In this document: positions 32,851 through 41,397 of the stretch, piece after piece
How the letters are laid out: each line of letters opens with the position of its first letter
How positions within the stretch are numbered: the stretch's first letter is position 1
NCBI RefSeq assembly: GCF_905201705.1
Contig: NZ_CAJKOX010000010.1
Coordinates: 1 to 64,000, forward strand
DNA length: 64,000 bases
Direction: 5' to 3'
From: an uncultured Marvinbryantia sp.
Lineage (GTDB): Bacteria; Bacillota; Clostridia; Lachnospirales; Lachnospiraceae
Notes under the pieces: generated by a model
Database searches by the model: none
Seen by the model: the letters and a program-made list of their open reading frames with translations, nothing else
What the model was told of the DNA's origin: nothing
Translations under genes and position numbers: made by a program

Positions 32851-34389
32851 TTACTCTCCTTTACTCGACTTCAGAATACATGCCATAATCTTCTCCTGCG
32901 TCGCCTCCGCCTGCGTCAGCTCGCCGGCGATCCTTCCCTCGTTCATGACATAGATTCTGTCTGACATTCCCAATACCTCCGGAAGCTCGGAGGAAATCAT
33001 GATCACTGATTTTCCCGCCGCTACCAGATCATTGATGATACAGTAAATCTCGTATTTTGCACCGACGTCGATACCTCTGGTCGGTTCGTCCAGGATCAGA
33101 ATATCCGGGTCTGCGAACATCCACTTTGCCAGAAGCACCTTCTGCTGGTTTCCGCCGCTTAAGTTTCCGACGTTCTGTTCCACTGTCGGACACTTCGTTT
33201 TCAGCTTTTCCTTATATTCCACGGCTACCGCATATTCCTTATCCTTGTCGATAACCACGCCGTCGCTGACGCCCTCCAGGTTTGCCAGCGTCGTGTTTGT
33301 CTTGATCGAATTAGAAAGGATCAGTCCGTCGCCCTTGCGGTCCTCCGTCACATATGCAAGCTTGTGATGAATCGCGTCACGCGCATTCTTTAAATGCACC
33401 TCTTTGCCGTTCAGCAGAAGCGTTCCGCTGATGTTTGCTCCATAGCTTTTTCCAAAAACACTCTTTGCAAGCTCGGTACGTCCGGCGCCCATCAGACCGG
33501 AGATCCCGACTACCTCGCCCTTGCGCACCTTGATGGAAACGTTGTCCACTACCTTGCGCTCACTATAAACAGGGTGATAGACCGTCCAGTTTTTCACTTC
33601 CATATTGACTTCGCCGATCTTTACATTGTGGCGTTTCGGGAAACGGTCTGCGATCTCACGTCCGACCATGCCCTTAATGATGCGGTCCTCGGTAAATTCG
33701 TCCACGCCCTTCACCAGCGTCTCAATCGTGGCACCATCGCGAATGACGGTAATCTTATCCGCCACATAGGAAACCTCGTTCAGCTTGTGCGTGATAATGA
33801 TACAGGTCATTCCCTCTTTTTTAAATTTCAGAAGCAGGTCGAGCAGCGCCTTTGAATCCGTCTCGTTCAGGGAAGACGTCGGCTCGTCCAGGATCAGAAG
33901 CTTCGCATTCTTCGCAAGCGCCTTTGCGATTTCCACAAGCTGCTGCTTGCCGACGCCGATGTCCTTGATCAGTGTGCGGGAGGATTCCGTCAGTCCCACC
34001 TGTCTCATATATTTTTCAGCTTCCCCATAGGTCTCGTCCCAGTTGATAGAAGCTTTTTTTCCGCGTTCATTTCCCAGGAACATGTTCTCGCCGATCGACA
34101 TGTACGGAATCAGCGCAAGCTCCTGGTGAATAATAACAATCCCTTTTTCTTCACTCTCTTTAATATGATGGAATTTACATATATCGCCGTTGTAGATGAT
34201 ATCGCCTTCATAGGAACCGAAGGGATAAACGCCGGAGAGCACGTTCATCAGAGTGGATTTGCCCGCTCCGTTCTCGCCGACGAGCGCGTGGATCTCGCCC
34301 TCCTCTACCTGAAGATTTACGTTGTCAAGCGCTTTCACACCGGGGAATGTTTTGGTGATATTTTTCATTTCCAGTAGTATCTTTGCCAA
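32851..34389 (-). CDS. mmsA: multiple-monosaccharide ABC transporter ATPase
   Basis: A 512-residue protein with two ABC domains, as in MmsA/GguA/XylG. The first has Walker A GENGAGKST, signature region VGKQQLVEIAKAL and Walker B LLILDEPTSSL; the second has LSGGNQQKVLLAKWM and ILILDEPTRGIDVG. Start TTG 34389 is chosen because GGAGG lies 8 bases upstream, inside the longer ATG frame from 34422. It follows the binding protein gene after a hairpin, which probably lowers its expression relative to that protein. Confidence 0.9.
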   Translation of the reverse strand: MAKILLEMKNITKTFPGVKALDNVNLQVEEGEIHALVGENGAGKSTLMNVLSGVYPFGSYEGDIIYNGDICKFHHIKESEEKGIVIIHQELALIPYMSIGENMFLGNERGKKASINWDETYGEAEKYMRQVGLTESSRTLIKDIGVGKQQLVEIAKALAKNAKLLILDEPTSSLNETDSKALLDLLLKFKKEGMTCIIITHKLNEVSYVADKITVIRDGATIETLVKGVDEFTEDRIIKGMVGREIADRFPKRHNVKIGEVNMEVKNWTVYHPVYSERKVVDNVSIKVRKGEVVGISGLMGAGRTELAKSVFGKSYGANISGTLLLNGKEVHLKNARDAIHHKLAYVTEDRKGDGLILSNSIKTNTTLANLEGVSDGVVIDKDKEYAVAVEYKEKLKTKCPTVEQNVGNLSGGNQQKVLLAKWMFADPDILILDEPTRGIDVGAKYEIYCIINDLVAAGKSVIMISSELPEVLGMSDRIYVMNEGRIAGELTQAEATQEKIMACILKSSKGE

Positions 34390-34428
34390 AATTGCTCCCT
34401 CCAAACTTTTCTTATCAATCACTAAAGA

Positions 34429-34453
34429 ACAGGCGGGCGAAAGGCCCGCCTGT
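34429..34453 (-). terminator. attenuating hairpin between binding protein and mmsA
   Basis: ACAGGCGGGC and GCCCGCCTGT form a 10-bp perfect stem with a 5-base loop. It has no long U-tract, so it is a partial terminator or 3' stabiliser giving excess binding protein, common in ABC importer operons. Confidence 0.75.
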
Positions 34454-34477
34454 ATAAGACTTTCTGCTGTGTATGTC

Positions 34478-35530
34478 TTACTGGATCTGATCCTCTGTGT
34501 AGTAACCGGAATCGATCAGGATCTCTTTGTAGTTGTCAGCGGTAACTGCTGTCGGCTCGCAAAGGAATGACGGGATAACGCCTGTGCCGTTGTCATATGT
34601 CTCAGTATCGTTTACCGGAACCTCAGCCCCTGTGATGATAGCGTCAACCATTTCAACAACCTTGGATGCCAGAGCACGGGTATCCTTGAATACGGACATA
34701 GCCTGTGTGCCGTCAACGATGTGCGGAACGTTTGCGATGTCGCAGTCCTGACCGGTGATGATCGGGTACTCGCCAGTGTAGTTAGCTGCCAGAGCGTTCA
34801 CAACGCCAAGTGCTGTGGAGTCGTTGGAAGCAAGCACTGCGTGAAGAGTCGTGCCGTCTGCATAGTTGGAGGACAGGATGTTCTCGAATCTGGACTGTGC
34901 AGCGTCAGTTGCCCAGTTGAGGGTAGCTACTTCATCTTTTGTCATCTGACCAGACGGAACAACCAGCTTACCTGCATCGATGTACGGCTGAAGAACGTCC
35001 ATAGCGCCGCCGAAGAAGAAGTTTACGTTGTTGTCGCCCGGGTCGCCTGTTACCATTTCAATGTTGAACGGTCCGTCCTGGTTCTCAAGATCCAGAGCGT
35101 CTACAAGGAATTCACCCTGTGTCTTACCTACCAGGTAGTTATCGAAGGTTGCATAGTAGGAAACTGCATCCGTGTTCATGATCAGACGGTCATATGCGAT
35201 AACCGGGATGCCTGCTTCTTTTGCCTGTGCAAGAACGGTTCCAAGGGAGTCGCCGTCGATGGAAGCAACAACCAGAAGCTGGTCGCCGTTAGCGATCATG
35301 TTCTCGATCTGGGAAGCCTGTGTAGCGGAATCATTTCCTGCATACTGAAGGTCTACTACGTAGCCTTTTTCTTCCAGCTGAGCCTTCATGTTTTCGCCGT
35401 CCTGGTTCCATCTCTGAAGATCCTGTGTCGGCATTGCAACGCCGATCGTTTCACCTTCTGCACCAGCGGTAAGTCCAAGACCTGCCAGCATTGTAGCTGC
35501 GAGAGCTGCTGTTAAAAGTTTTTTGTTCAT
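34478..35530 (-). CDS. ChvE-like multiple-monosaccharide binding protein
   Basis: A 350-residue periplasmic-binding-protein-4 family receptor. Signal peptide 1-24 ends TAGA|EGET with no lipobox cysteine. The mature part has TIGVAMPTQDLQRWNQDGENMKAQLEEKGY, LVVASIDGDSLGTVLAQAKEAGIPVIAYDRLI and DCDIANVPHIVDGTQAMSVFKDTR, as in ChvE/XylF proteins. It would deliver sugars to MmsAB. First gene of the operon; a promoter lies upstream. Confidence 0.9.
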   Translation of the reverse strand: MNKKLLTAALAATMLAGLGLTAGAEGETIGVAMPTQDLQRWNQDGENMKAQLEEKGYVVDLQYAGNDSATQASQIENMIANGDQLLVVASIDGDSLGTVLAQAKEAGIPVIAYDRLIMNTDAVSYYATFDNYLVGKTQGEFLVDALDLENQDGPFNIEMVTGDPGDNNVNFFFGGAMDVLQPYIDAGKLVVPSGQMTKDEVATLNWATDAAQSRFENILSSNYADGTTLHAVLASNDSTALGVVNALAANYTGEYPIITGQDCDIANVPHIVDGTQAMSVFKDTRALASKVVEMVDAIITGAEVPVNDTETYDNGTGVIPSFLCEPTAVTADNYKEILIDSGYYTEDQIQ

Positions 35531-35576
35531 TTTGCATTTCCTCCGTTTACAATTTTATTCCGTTTTCGGTATTTTG

Positions 35577-35606
35577 ACTATAACACAAAAGTACCGTGTA
35601 TGTCAC
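35577..35606 (-). promoter_or_regulatory. promoter of the mms importer operon
   Basis: Minus-strand GTGACA (35601-35606) and TATAGT (35577-35582), spacer 18. A 40-base leader precedes the ATG. No clear operator is seen in the upstream 150 bp. Confidence 0.55.
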
Positions 35607-35759
35607 TAGACAAAAATCAAAAACACTCGCATTATTTTGTGGAATTTTAACAAGAGAGCAGCGAAAATAGCATTATTTTGTGATGGATTTGTGCTAATTA
35701 AAAAGCAGTAATGTGCTCACAGAAAGCCCTGTGATAAAATACAGGCATTTTTTCAGCGC

Positions 35760-35800
35760 AAAAAAGGCACGAAACGCCCTTTTCAAAGCGCCTCATGCCT
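35760..35800 (-). terminator. terminator after xylB
   Basis: On the minus strand AGGCATGAGGCGC pairs imperfectly with GGGCGTTTCGTGCCT, followed by six T. It separates the kinase/isomerase transcript from the importer promoter. Confidence 0.75.
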
Positions 35801-35827
35801 CTCTTTACTGGATTATAAATGATATCC

Positions 35828-37300
35828 TTAAATGGTTACCGTATCAAACAGCTCTTTTACGGTCGGGTAGATCTTTGCAAATTTCGCATAGCGGTCGTTG
35901 TATTTTTCTACCAGCTCCGCATCCGGCTCTATAGTATCCACAACTTTTACAAGCTTTGCAGCCGCTTCCTCAACGGATGCAAATTCGCCGCATGCCACTG
36001 CTGCCAGCATGGCTCCGCCGTATCCCGGTCCCTCTTCGCTTTCAATGACATCCACCTTGATGCCAAGCACGTTTGCGATGATCTTTTTCCACAGCGGGCT
36101 CTTTGCGCCGCCGCCGCAGATCTTCGTGCGCTCGATCTTGATGCCGAGTGATTTTGCTACCTCGAAGGAATCGCGGATCGCAAAAGCCACGCCCTCCAGA
36201 ACCGCCTGCGTCATATCCGCGCGGGTAGTATCCATCGTCATGCCGATGAAGGTTCCTCTCGCATTCGGGTTGTTGTGCGGGGAACGCTCGCCCATCAGAT
36301 ACGGCAGGAAGAATACGTGATTTTCGCCAAGCTTTTCAATCTTCGCCTGCTCCGCCGCGTAATCCTTTGTACCGATGATTTCATCCATCCACCACTTGTT
36401 GCAGGATGCTGCGGACAGCATACAGCCCATCAGATGATAATGGCCGTCTGAATGTGCGAAGGAATGCAACGCATTGTTTTCATCCACGCCAAAACTCTTG
36501 CTGGATACGAAGATCGTTCCGCTGGTGCCAAGGGATATGTTGCACATACCGTCGCCAACCGTTCCGGTTCCGACTGCAGCCGCCGCGTTGTCGCCTGCGC
36601 CCGCTACGATCTTTACATTCTTCGGGAAGCCAAGCTCCTCTGCGATTTCCGGAAGGATGTCGCCGACCGCCTCGCAGCTCTCGAAGATCTTCGGCACCTG
36701 TGCCTCGGTAATACCGCAGATCTCCAGCATTTCCTTTGACCAGCATTTATTCTTTACATCGAAGATCAGCATACCGGATGCATCGGATACGTCCGTGCAG
36801 TAAACGCCGGACAACTTAAATGCGATGTAGTCCTTCGGCAGCATAATCATTTTGATTTTTGCAAAATTTTCCGGCTCCTCTTCCTTCATCCAGAGGATCT
36901 TAGGAGCGGTAAAGCCCGCAAATGCAATGTTCGCCGTGTACTCGGACAGCTTGTCCTTTCCGATTACGTTGTTCAGATAATCGGTCTGCTTCTGGGTACG
37001 TCCGTCGTTCCAGAGGATTGCCGGACGGATTACGTCGTCGTTTTCATCCAGCGCAACCAGACCATGCATCTGTCCGCCGAAACTGATACCGGCGATCTGG
37101 CTCTTGTCGCAGTCTGCGGTCAGCTCCTTTAAGCCTTCCATAACGCCGCTCCACCAGTCCTCCGGCTTCTGCTCCGACCAGCCCGGATGCGGGAAATACA
37201 GCGGATATTCCTTTGAAACAATATTGTGAATCTTGCCCTCGCCATCCATCAGCAGGAGCTTTACTGCTGATGTGCCAAGGTCAACGCCAATGTATAACAT
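35828..37300 (-). CDS. xylB: xylulokinase (FGGY family)
   Basis: A 490-residue sugar kinase. It opens with MLYIGVDLGTSAVKLLLMDGEGKI, has FGGQMHGLVALD and PAILWNDGRTQKQ, the family signature MGCMLSAASCNKWWMDEII and the ATP-site KICGGGAKSPLWKKIIANVLG. The overall pattern is that of XylB. It phosphorylates a ketose (D-xylulose in the classic case). It follows the isomerase gene by 10 bases with AGGAGG between, so the two work as an isomerise-then-phosphorylate pair; given the partner, the real ketose may be D-ribulose or another sugar. Confidence 0.9.
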   Translation of the reverse strand: MLYIGVDLGTSAVKLLLMDGEGKIHNIVSKEYPLYFPHPGWSEQKPEDWWSGVMEGLKELTADCDKSQIAGISFGGQMHGLVALDENDDVIRPAILWNDGRTQKQTDYLNNVIGKDKLSEYTANIAFAGFTAPKILWMKEEEPENFAKIKMIMLPKDYIAFKLSGVYCTDVSDASGMLIFDVKNKCWSKEMLEICGITEAQVPKIFESCEAVGDILPEIAEELGFPKNVKIVAGAGDNAAAAVGTGTVGDGMCNISLGTSGTIFVSSKSFGVDENNALHSFAHSDGHYHLMGCMLSAASCNKWWMDEIIGTKDYAAEQAKIEKLGENHVFFLPYLMGERSPHNNPNARGTFIGMTMDTTRADMTQAVLEGVAFAIRDSFEVAKSLGIKIERTKICGGGAKSPLWKKIIANVLGIKVDVIESEEGPGYGGAMLAAVACGEFASVEEAAAKLVKVVDTIEPDAELVEKYNDRYAKFAKIYPTVKELFDTVTI

Positions 37301-37310
37301 GATTTTCCTC

Positions 37311-38798
37311 CTAGCCCCACGGATTCTCTGTCGGATATCTTACGCCTGCCGGCTGGTTGTAGCCGATTTCGTTTACGTCTACGCCGAGAAGCTTGAATAC
37401 CTCAAAGAGTGCTTTTCCATGATGTCCGAATGCAACTGCGCCATGATGCGGATAGCCGCCCTGGATCAGCACATGACGGTAGAATCTGCCCATCTCCGGG
37501 ATAGCAAATACGCCGATGCCGCCGAAGGAGCGTGTTGCTACCGGAAGGATTTCGCCCTCTGCGATGTAAGCGCGCAGCTTGTTGTCTGCGGTGCTCTGCA
37601 GACGGTAGAAGGTGATTTCACCCGGCTGGATGTCGCCTTCGAGAGTACCCTGGGTAACTTCCTCCGGAAGGGTTCTTGCCATAATCATCTGATACTTCAT
37701 GGAGCATGCGGACAGCTTCTTGGAGCAGGTATTTCCGCAGTGGAAGCCCATGAAGGTATCGTTCAGCTTGTAGTTGTATTTGCCCTCGATGGATTCTTTG
37801 TACATATCCTTCGGAACGGTGTTGTTGATGTCAAGCAGGGTAACGATGTCGTCGCTTACCGCTGTACCGATGAACTCAGACAGTGTTCCGTAGATATCAA
37901 CCTCGCAGGATACCGGGATTCCGCGACCTGTCAGACGGCTGTTTACGTAGCACGGAACGAAACCGAACTGCGTCTGGAATGCCGGCCAGCATTTTGTGGT
38001 CAGTGCAACATACTTTCTGTAGCCCTTGTGTGCCTCTACCCAGTCAAGCAGCGTAATCTCGTACTGAGCCAGCTTCGGAAGAACCTCCGGCTTCATGTTG
38101 CCCTCGCCAAGCTCTGCTTCCATATCCTTTACAACGTCCGGAATACGCGGGTCGCCTGCGTGTTTGTTGAATGCTTCGAACAGGTCAAGCTCAGAGTTTT
38201 CCTCGATCTCAACGCCAAGGTTGAAGAGCTGCTTGATTGGTGCGTTACATGCAAGGAAGTTGAGCGGACGCGGACCAAAGCTGATGATCTTCAGATCCTT
38301 TACTGCAACATATGCGCGTGCGACCGGAACGAATTCTGCGATCATGTCTGCGCAGTCTTCTGCGTCGCCAACCGGATATTCCGGAATATAGTAGCCCTCA
38401 ACATTGCGGAGCTGCAGGTTATAGCTTGCATTCAGCATACCGCAGTAAGCGTCGCCTCTGCCGCCAACCAGGTCATCCTGAGTTTCCTCTGCCGCTGCGA
38501 TGAACATCTTCGGTCCCTCGAAATGTTTTGCAAGCAGTGTCTCGGAAATTTCCGGACCAAAGTTGCCAAGGTAAACTACCAGCGCATTACAGCCGGCTGC
38601 TTTGACGTCCTCCAGAGCCTGCACCATATGGATCTCACTCTCAACGATACAGATGGGACATTCGTAGATGTTCTTCTCATCATATTTTGCTTTGTAAGCT
38701 TCTACAAGTGCTTTTCTTCTGTTTACGGACAGAGACTCCGGGAAGCAGTCGCGGCTTACCGCAACGATTCCGATTTTTACTTCTGGCATGTTGTTCAT
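37311..38798 (-). CDS. L-fucose/L-arabinose isomerase family protein
   Basis: A 495-residue aldose-ketose isomerase of the FucI/AraA fold family. N-terminal part: IGIVAVSRDCFPESLSVNRRKAL. Mid part: NALVVYLGNFGPEISETLLAKHF. Metal-site candidates are the acidic pair in CEVDIYGTLSE and histidines in FHCGNTC and HHGAVAFGHHG. FucI converts L-fucose to L-fuculose and D-arabinose to D-ribulose. It is too short for typical FucI (about 590) and closer to the shorter subgroup of uncertain substrate. AGGAGG precedes ATG 38798. Pairs with xylB. Confidence 0.8.
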   Translation of the reverse strand: MNNMPEVKIGIVAVSRDCFPESLSVNRRKALVEAYKAKYDEKNIYECPICIVESEIHMVQALEDVKAAGCNALVVYLGNFGPEISETLLAKHFEGPKMFIAAAEETQDDLVGGRGDAYCGMLNASYNLQLRNVEGYYIPEYPVGDAEDCADMIAEFVPVARAYVAVKDLKIISFGPRPLNFLACNAPIKQLFNLGVEIEENSELDLFEAFNKHAGDPRIPDVVKDMEAELGEGNMKPEVLPKLAQYEITLLDWVEAHKGYRKYVALTTKCWPAFQTQFGFVPCYVNSRLTGRGIPVSCEVDIYGTLSEFIGTAVSDDIVTLLDINNTVPKDMYKESIEGKYNYKLNDTFMGFHCGNTCSKKLSACSMKYQMIMARTLPEEVTQGTLEGDIQPGEITFYRLQSTADNKLRAYIAEGEILPVATRSFGGIGVFAIPEMGRFYRHVLIQGGYPHHGAVAFGHHGKALFEVFKLLGVDVNEIGYNQPAGVRYPTENPWG

Positions 38799-38983
38799 TT
38801 CAAGTATCCTCCTGTTATATTATATGAATGTTTTTGTTTCCGTTTTTGTTCTGCTGCGTACTCCTTCGTCTGCATCGCGTTTTTCACGTTTCCCGCACCT
38901 GCAAAAATCTGCGCGCCCGCATCATGCCCGCTTTCGGTTACTGATGCCGGTTCCGCGCGCACCGGAATGTGCACGCATGTATC

Positions 38984-39595
38984 TTACACTTCTAAATTTT
39001 CACCCTTCAGACCGATAAATGCGCCGTCCACGCCGCCCTCTGCGTGTGCGATCAGCCATTTATTTCTTGCGGTGAGAAGCTTGTCCTCCGGCAGCTTTCC
39101 AGAAAGATGCGGCGGCTCAGTGTTTGTTCCCTTCGGAAGCACGACTACCACCTGGAAGCCCTTTTCTACCGCGTTGCACGGAGCGTAATGAAGCGTGGTG
39201 CCGTAAAACTCCAGCACTGCTCCTGCCGGCGCCTCAAAAGCTTCCATCTTCGATGTATCGTATGTAAAATCATCCTCCACATCCTGCTCCGAACCGAGAA
39301 TAAAAATCGCGCCCTCCAGCGGAATGTTGATCTCGGAATCCCGGTGGTACTCTACGGCATTTAATTTGTGATTGTTGCCGTTGCAATAGCCAATCTGAAT
39401 CGGCATACCGCCGTATACGCTGTCGCGGATCGTCTCATATTCCGCGCAGGCTTCCAGCTCCGGTGCAGATGCAACATAAACAACATCCTGCGGAAGCGGC
39501 GTATCCGCCAGGCGCTTCAAAAGGTCCGGAACTTCCAGGTTTAATACCCGTCCGTACTTGCGGAAAGCGCTGTCTGTTACGCTTTTAATCTGCAT
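38984..39595 (-). CDS. DUF4867 cupin-like protein
   Basis: A 203-residue soluble protein matching DUF4867, seen mainly in Lachnospiraceae beside sugar isomerase and kinase genes. A beta-rich, cupin-like core has EYHRDSEINIPLEGAIFILG and AGAVLEFYGTTLHYAPC, with His and Glu spaced as possible metal ligands. Some sugar isomerases (lyxose isomerase) are cupins, so an isomerase or mutarotase function is a fair guess but not shown. First gene of the catabolic operon, directly downstream of the XylR-like operator. GGGAGG precedes the ATG. Confidence 0.7.
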   Translation of the reverse strand: MQIKSVTDSAFRKYGRVLNLEVPDLLKRLADTPLPQDVVYVASAPELEACAEYETIRDSVYGGMPIQIGYCNGNNHKLNAVEYHRDSEINIPLEGAIFILGSEQDVEDDFTYDTSKMEAFEAPAGAVLEFYGTTLHYAPCNAVEKGFQVVVVLPKGTNTEPPHLSGKLPEDKLLTARNKWLIAHAEGGVDGAFIGLKGENLEV

Positions 39596-39623
39596 TTGAA
39601 AAACCTCCCTTTTTTATTTTACG

Positions 39624-39648
39624 AATTAGTTTACTTTCTAAACTAATT
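39624..39648. promoter_or_regulatory. XylR-like ROK operator, 10-bp inverted repeat
   Basis: AATTAGTTTA and TAAACTAATT are perfect reverse complements around CTTTC. The half-site TTAGTTTA matches the core of the known Firmicutes XylR operator. It lies between the divergent catabolic operon and the ROK gene. Confidence 0.75.
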
Positions 39649-39658
39649 GTGGTATACT
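39630..39658 (+). promoter_or_regulatory. ROK regulator promoter
   Basis: TTTACT (39630-39635) and TATACT (39653-39658), spacer 17. The -35 lies inside the operator, so the regulator probably represses itself. Confidence 0.55.
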
Positions 39659-39717
39659 TATCATAACGCATCCAACGTATTTTTGCAAGACCTATTTCAT
39701 AAAAAGGAGAAAAAATT

Positions 39718-40863
39718 ATGCTTACCGGCAATCAGGAACTCATCCGCGATATCAACACACAGTCGGTCCTCCGCACCATCATTACGCATGGCGCTATTTC
39801 CCGTGCTTCCATTGCCTCCGAGCTTGGTCTGACAAAGGCGACGGTCTCCGCCATCGTACAGGTGCTTCTCGACCGCGGCATCATTTTCGAGGCGGAAAGC
39901 AGCGACACCGCGCCGGAGGGCAGAAAAGGCAGAAAGCCGATTTTTCTTCAGCTAAACAAAGACTGCGGCTACGTCGTTGCTATCGACCTTGCCACAGAAA
40001 ATATCACCCTGATGACGGCAAACCTGCTGGGCGGCAACTGCCGTCTGACACAGTTTCCCACGCCGAAGAATACGGAATTTCTGCTTCCTCTTTTAAAGGA
40101 ACGGATTGACCAGGCGATAAACGCTCTCCCGAAGACGCGCTACGGGCTTCTCGGCATCGCCCTCGGCATTCATGGCGTTGTCCATCATAACAAAATCATT
40201 TTTCTTCCGTATTCTTCTTTCGGAGATATCGATTTTGTGTCCCGCCTCGGCGATATCTACGGCGTACCCGTCGTGATGGAAAACGAGGCGAATCTTTCCG
40301 CGCTGGGCGAATGGGCGCACTGCCACGATACCAATGAAATGCTCTACATCAGCGTCCACTCCGGTATCGGCGCCGGCATCATCATGAAAAACCAGCTCGT
40401 CAAAGGCAAAAACGGCTACGCCGGCGAATTTGGTCATACTATTATCGAAGTGGACGGACGTCCCTGTCCCTGCGGCAATCACGGCTGTCTGGAGCAGTAT
40501 GCCTCCGAGCGCGCACTGTTTGCGGAGCTCTCCGCCCAAAAGGGCTATCCGGTAAACGCCGAGGTCTACGGCAGACTTTACCGCCAGGGCGACCCTGCCG
40601 CTGTGCGCGCCATGCAGCAGTTTATCAAATATATGTCTGTCGGCATCAACAATCTGCTGAACACCTTCAATCCGGACATCATCGTGCTCAACAGCTCGCT
40701 CACCATGTGCCACGCCGGACTGTGCGACGACATCGCGGCTCAGCTCCACAACAACATGAAGGGCTACTGCCGCCTGGTGCCCTCCACCCTGCAGGACACC
40801 TCCGTGCTTCTTGGCGGCGTATACCTCATCCGGGAACGCTTTCTGTATCCGAACCGGATTTAA
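39718..40863 (+). CDS. ROK family repressor, XylR/NagC-like
   Basis: A 381-residue regulator. N-terminal winged helix (about 18-60: LRTIITHGAISRASIASELGLTKATVSAIVQVLLDRGII) and a ROK sugar-kinase-like domain with LGIALGIHGVV, VVMENEANLSALGEW, SVHSGIGAGIIMKNQLVKGKNGYAGEFGHTIIEVDG and the zinc motif CPCGNHGCLEQYAS. It probably represses the DUF4867/isomerase/kinase operon through the dyad at 39624 until the sugar is present. AAAGGAG precedes the ATG. Confidence 0.9.
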   Translation: MLTGNQELIRDINTQSVLRTIITHGAISRASIASELGLTKATVSAIVQVLLDRGIIFEAESSDTAPEGRKGRKPIFLQLNKDCGYVVAIDLATENITLMTANLLGGNCRLTQFPTPKNTEFLLPLLKERIDQAINALPKTRYGLLGIALGIHGVVHHNKIIFLPYSSFGDIDFVSRLGDIYGVPVVMENEANLSALGEWAHCHDTNEMLYISVHSGIGAGIIMKNQLVKGKNGYAGEFGHTIIEVDGRPCPCGNHGCLEQYASERALFAELSAQKGYPVNAEVYGRLYRQGDPAAVRAMQQFIKYMSVGINNLLNTFNPDIIVLNSSLTMCHAGLCDDIAAQLHNNMKGYCRLVPSTLQDTSVLLGGVYLIRERFLYPNRI

Positions 40864-40932
40864 ATGCCCGGATTGCATTTACAATGGTTCAATGCTAAAA
40901 TAATCCGTAGAAAGCAAGAGAGAGGTGCTTAT

Positions 40933-41391
40933 ATGCTGACAATTTTTTTTGGAGATATGGAAAACAGCGTCTACAATACCGCTGTCTATTTTAAAAATAC
41001 TTATGAGCCAGAATGGTTCGATTCCGCTCTGGCAAAGCAGATGGTTAAAGATATAGATAAATCAGATGTTCTGAGCGGCGAATGTATCCAGAGCCCGGTA
41101 TTGGGACAGATTCCTCCCGAAAGATTATCCGGCGGTGTAAAAACGCTGCTTCTTATGCTGAATGAACCGGATAAAATTTTCAACGCCTCCACGTGCGGGG
41201 ATAACTGCGCAAAATGGATTCTGAAGATAGCGGAAAGCAAAAACCTGACCATCAATCTCCGGCATCTGATGGATTTTGGGAAAGACACAAAATTCACCAT
41301 CGTTGTCGGGAACGGCGGAGAAATCGTGCATTCAATGAAAGAGCTGATTCCCGTTGCCTCTGAATATCTGAACAAAATGAAACAGGAGTAA
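40933..41391 (+). CDS. DUF4869 family protein
   Basis: A 152-residue soluble protein matching my recollection of DUF4869: opening MLTIFFGDMENSVYNTAVYFKNTYE, then KQMVKDIDKSDVLSGECIQSPVLGQIPPERLSGGVKTLLL, ASTCGDNCAKWILKIAE and LRHLMDFG. Function unknown. Start ATG 40933 follows GAGAGGTG; the upstream open frame is not family-like. It is 6 bases ahead of a P-loop ATPase gene, a conserved-looking pair. No catalytic motif is apparent. Confidence 0.75.
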   Translation: MLTIFFGDMENSVYNTAVYFKNTYEPEWFDSALAKQMVKDIDKSDVLSGECIQSPVLGQIPPERLSGGVKTLLLMLNEPDKIFNASTCGDNCAKWILKIAESKNLTINLRHLMDFGKDTKFTIVVGNGGEIVHSMKELIPVASEYLNKMKQE

Positions 41392-41397
41392 TATATT

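Noticed and set aside
37233..39188. Open frame of about 650 codons on the plus strand
   Set aside because: It lies antisense to xylB and the isomerase, which have clear family motifs and ribosome binding sites. The antisense protein has no family features.
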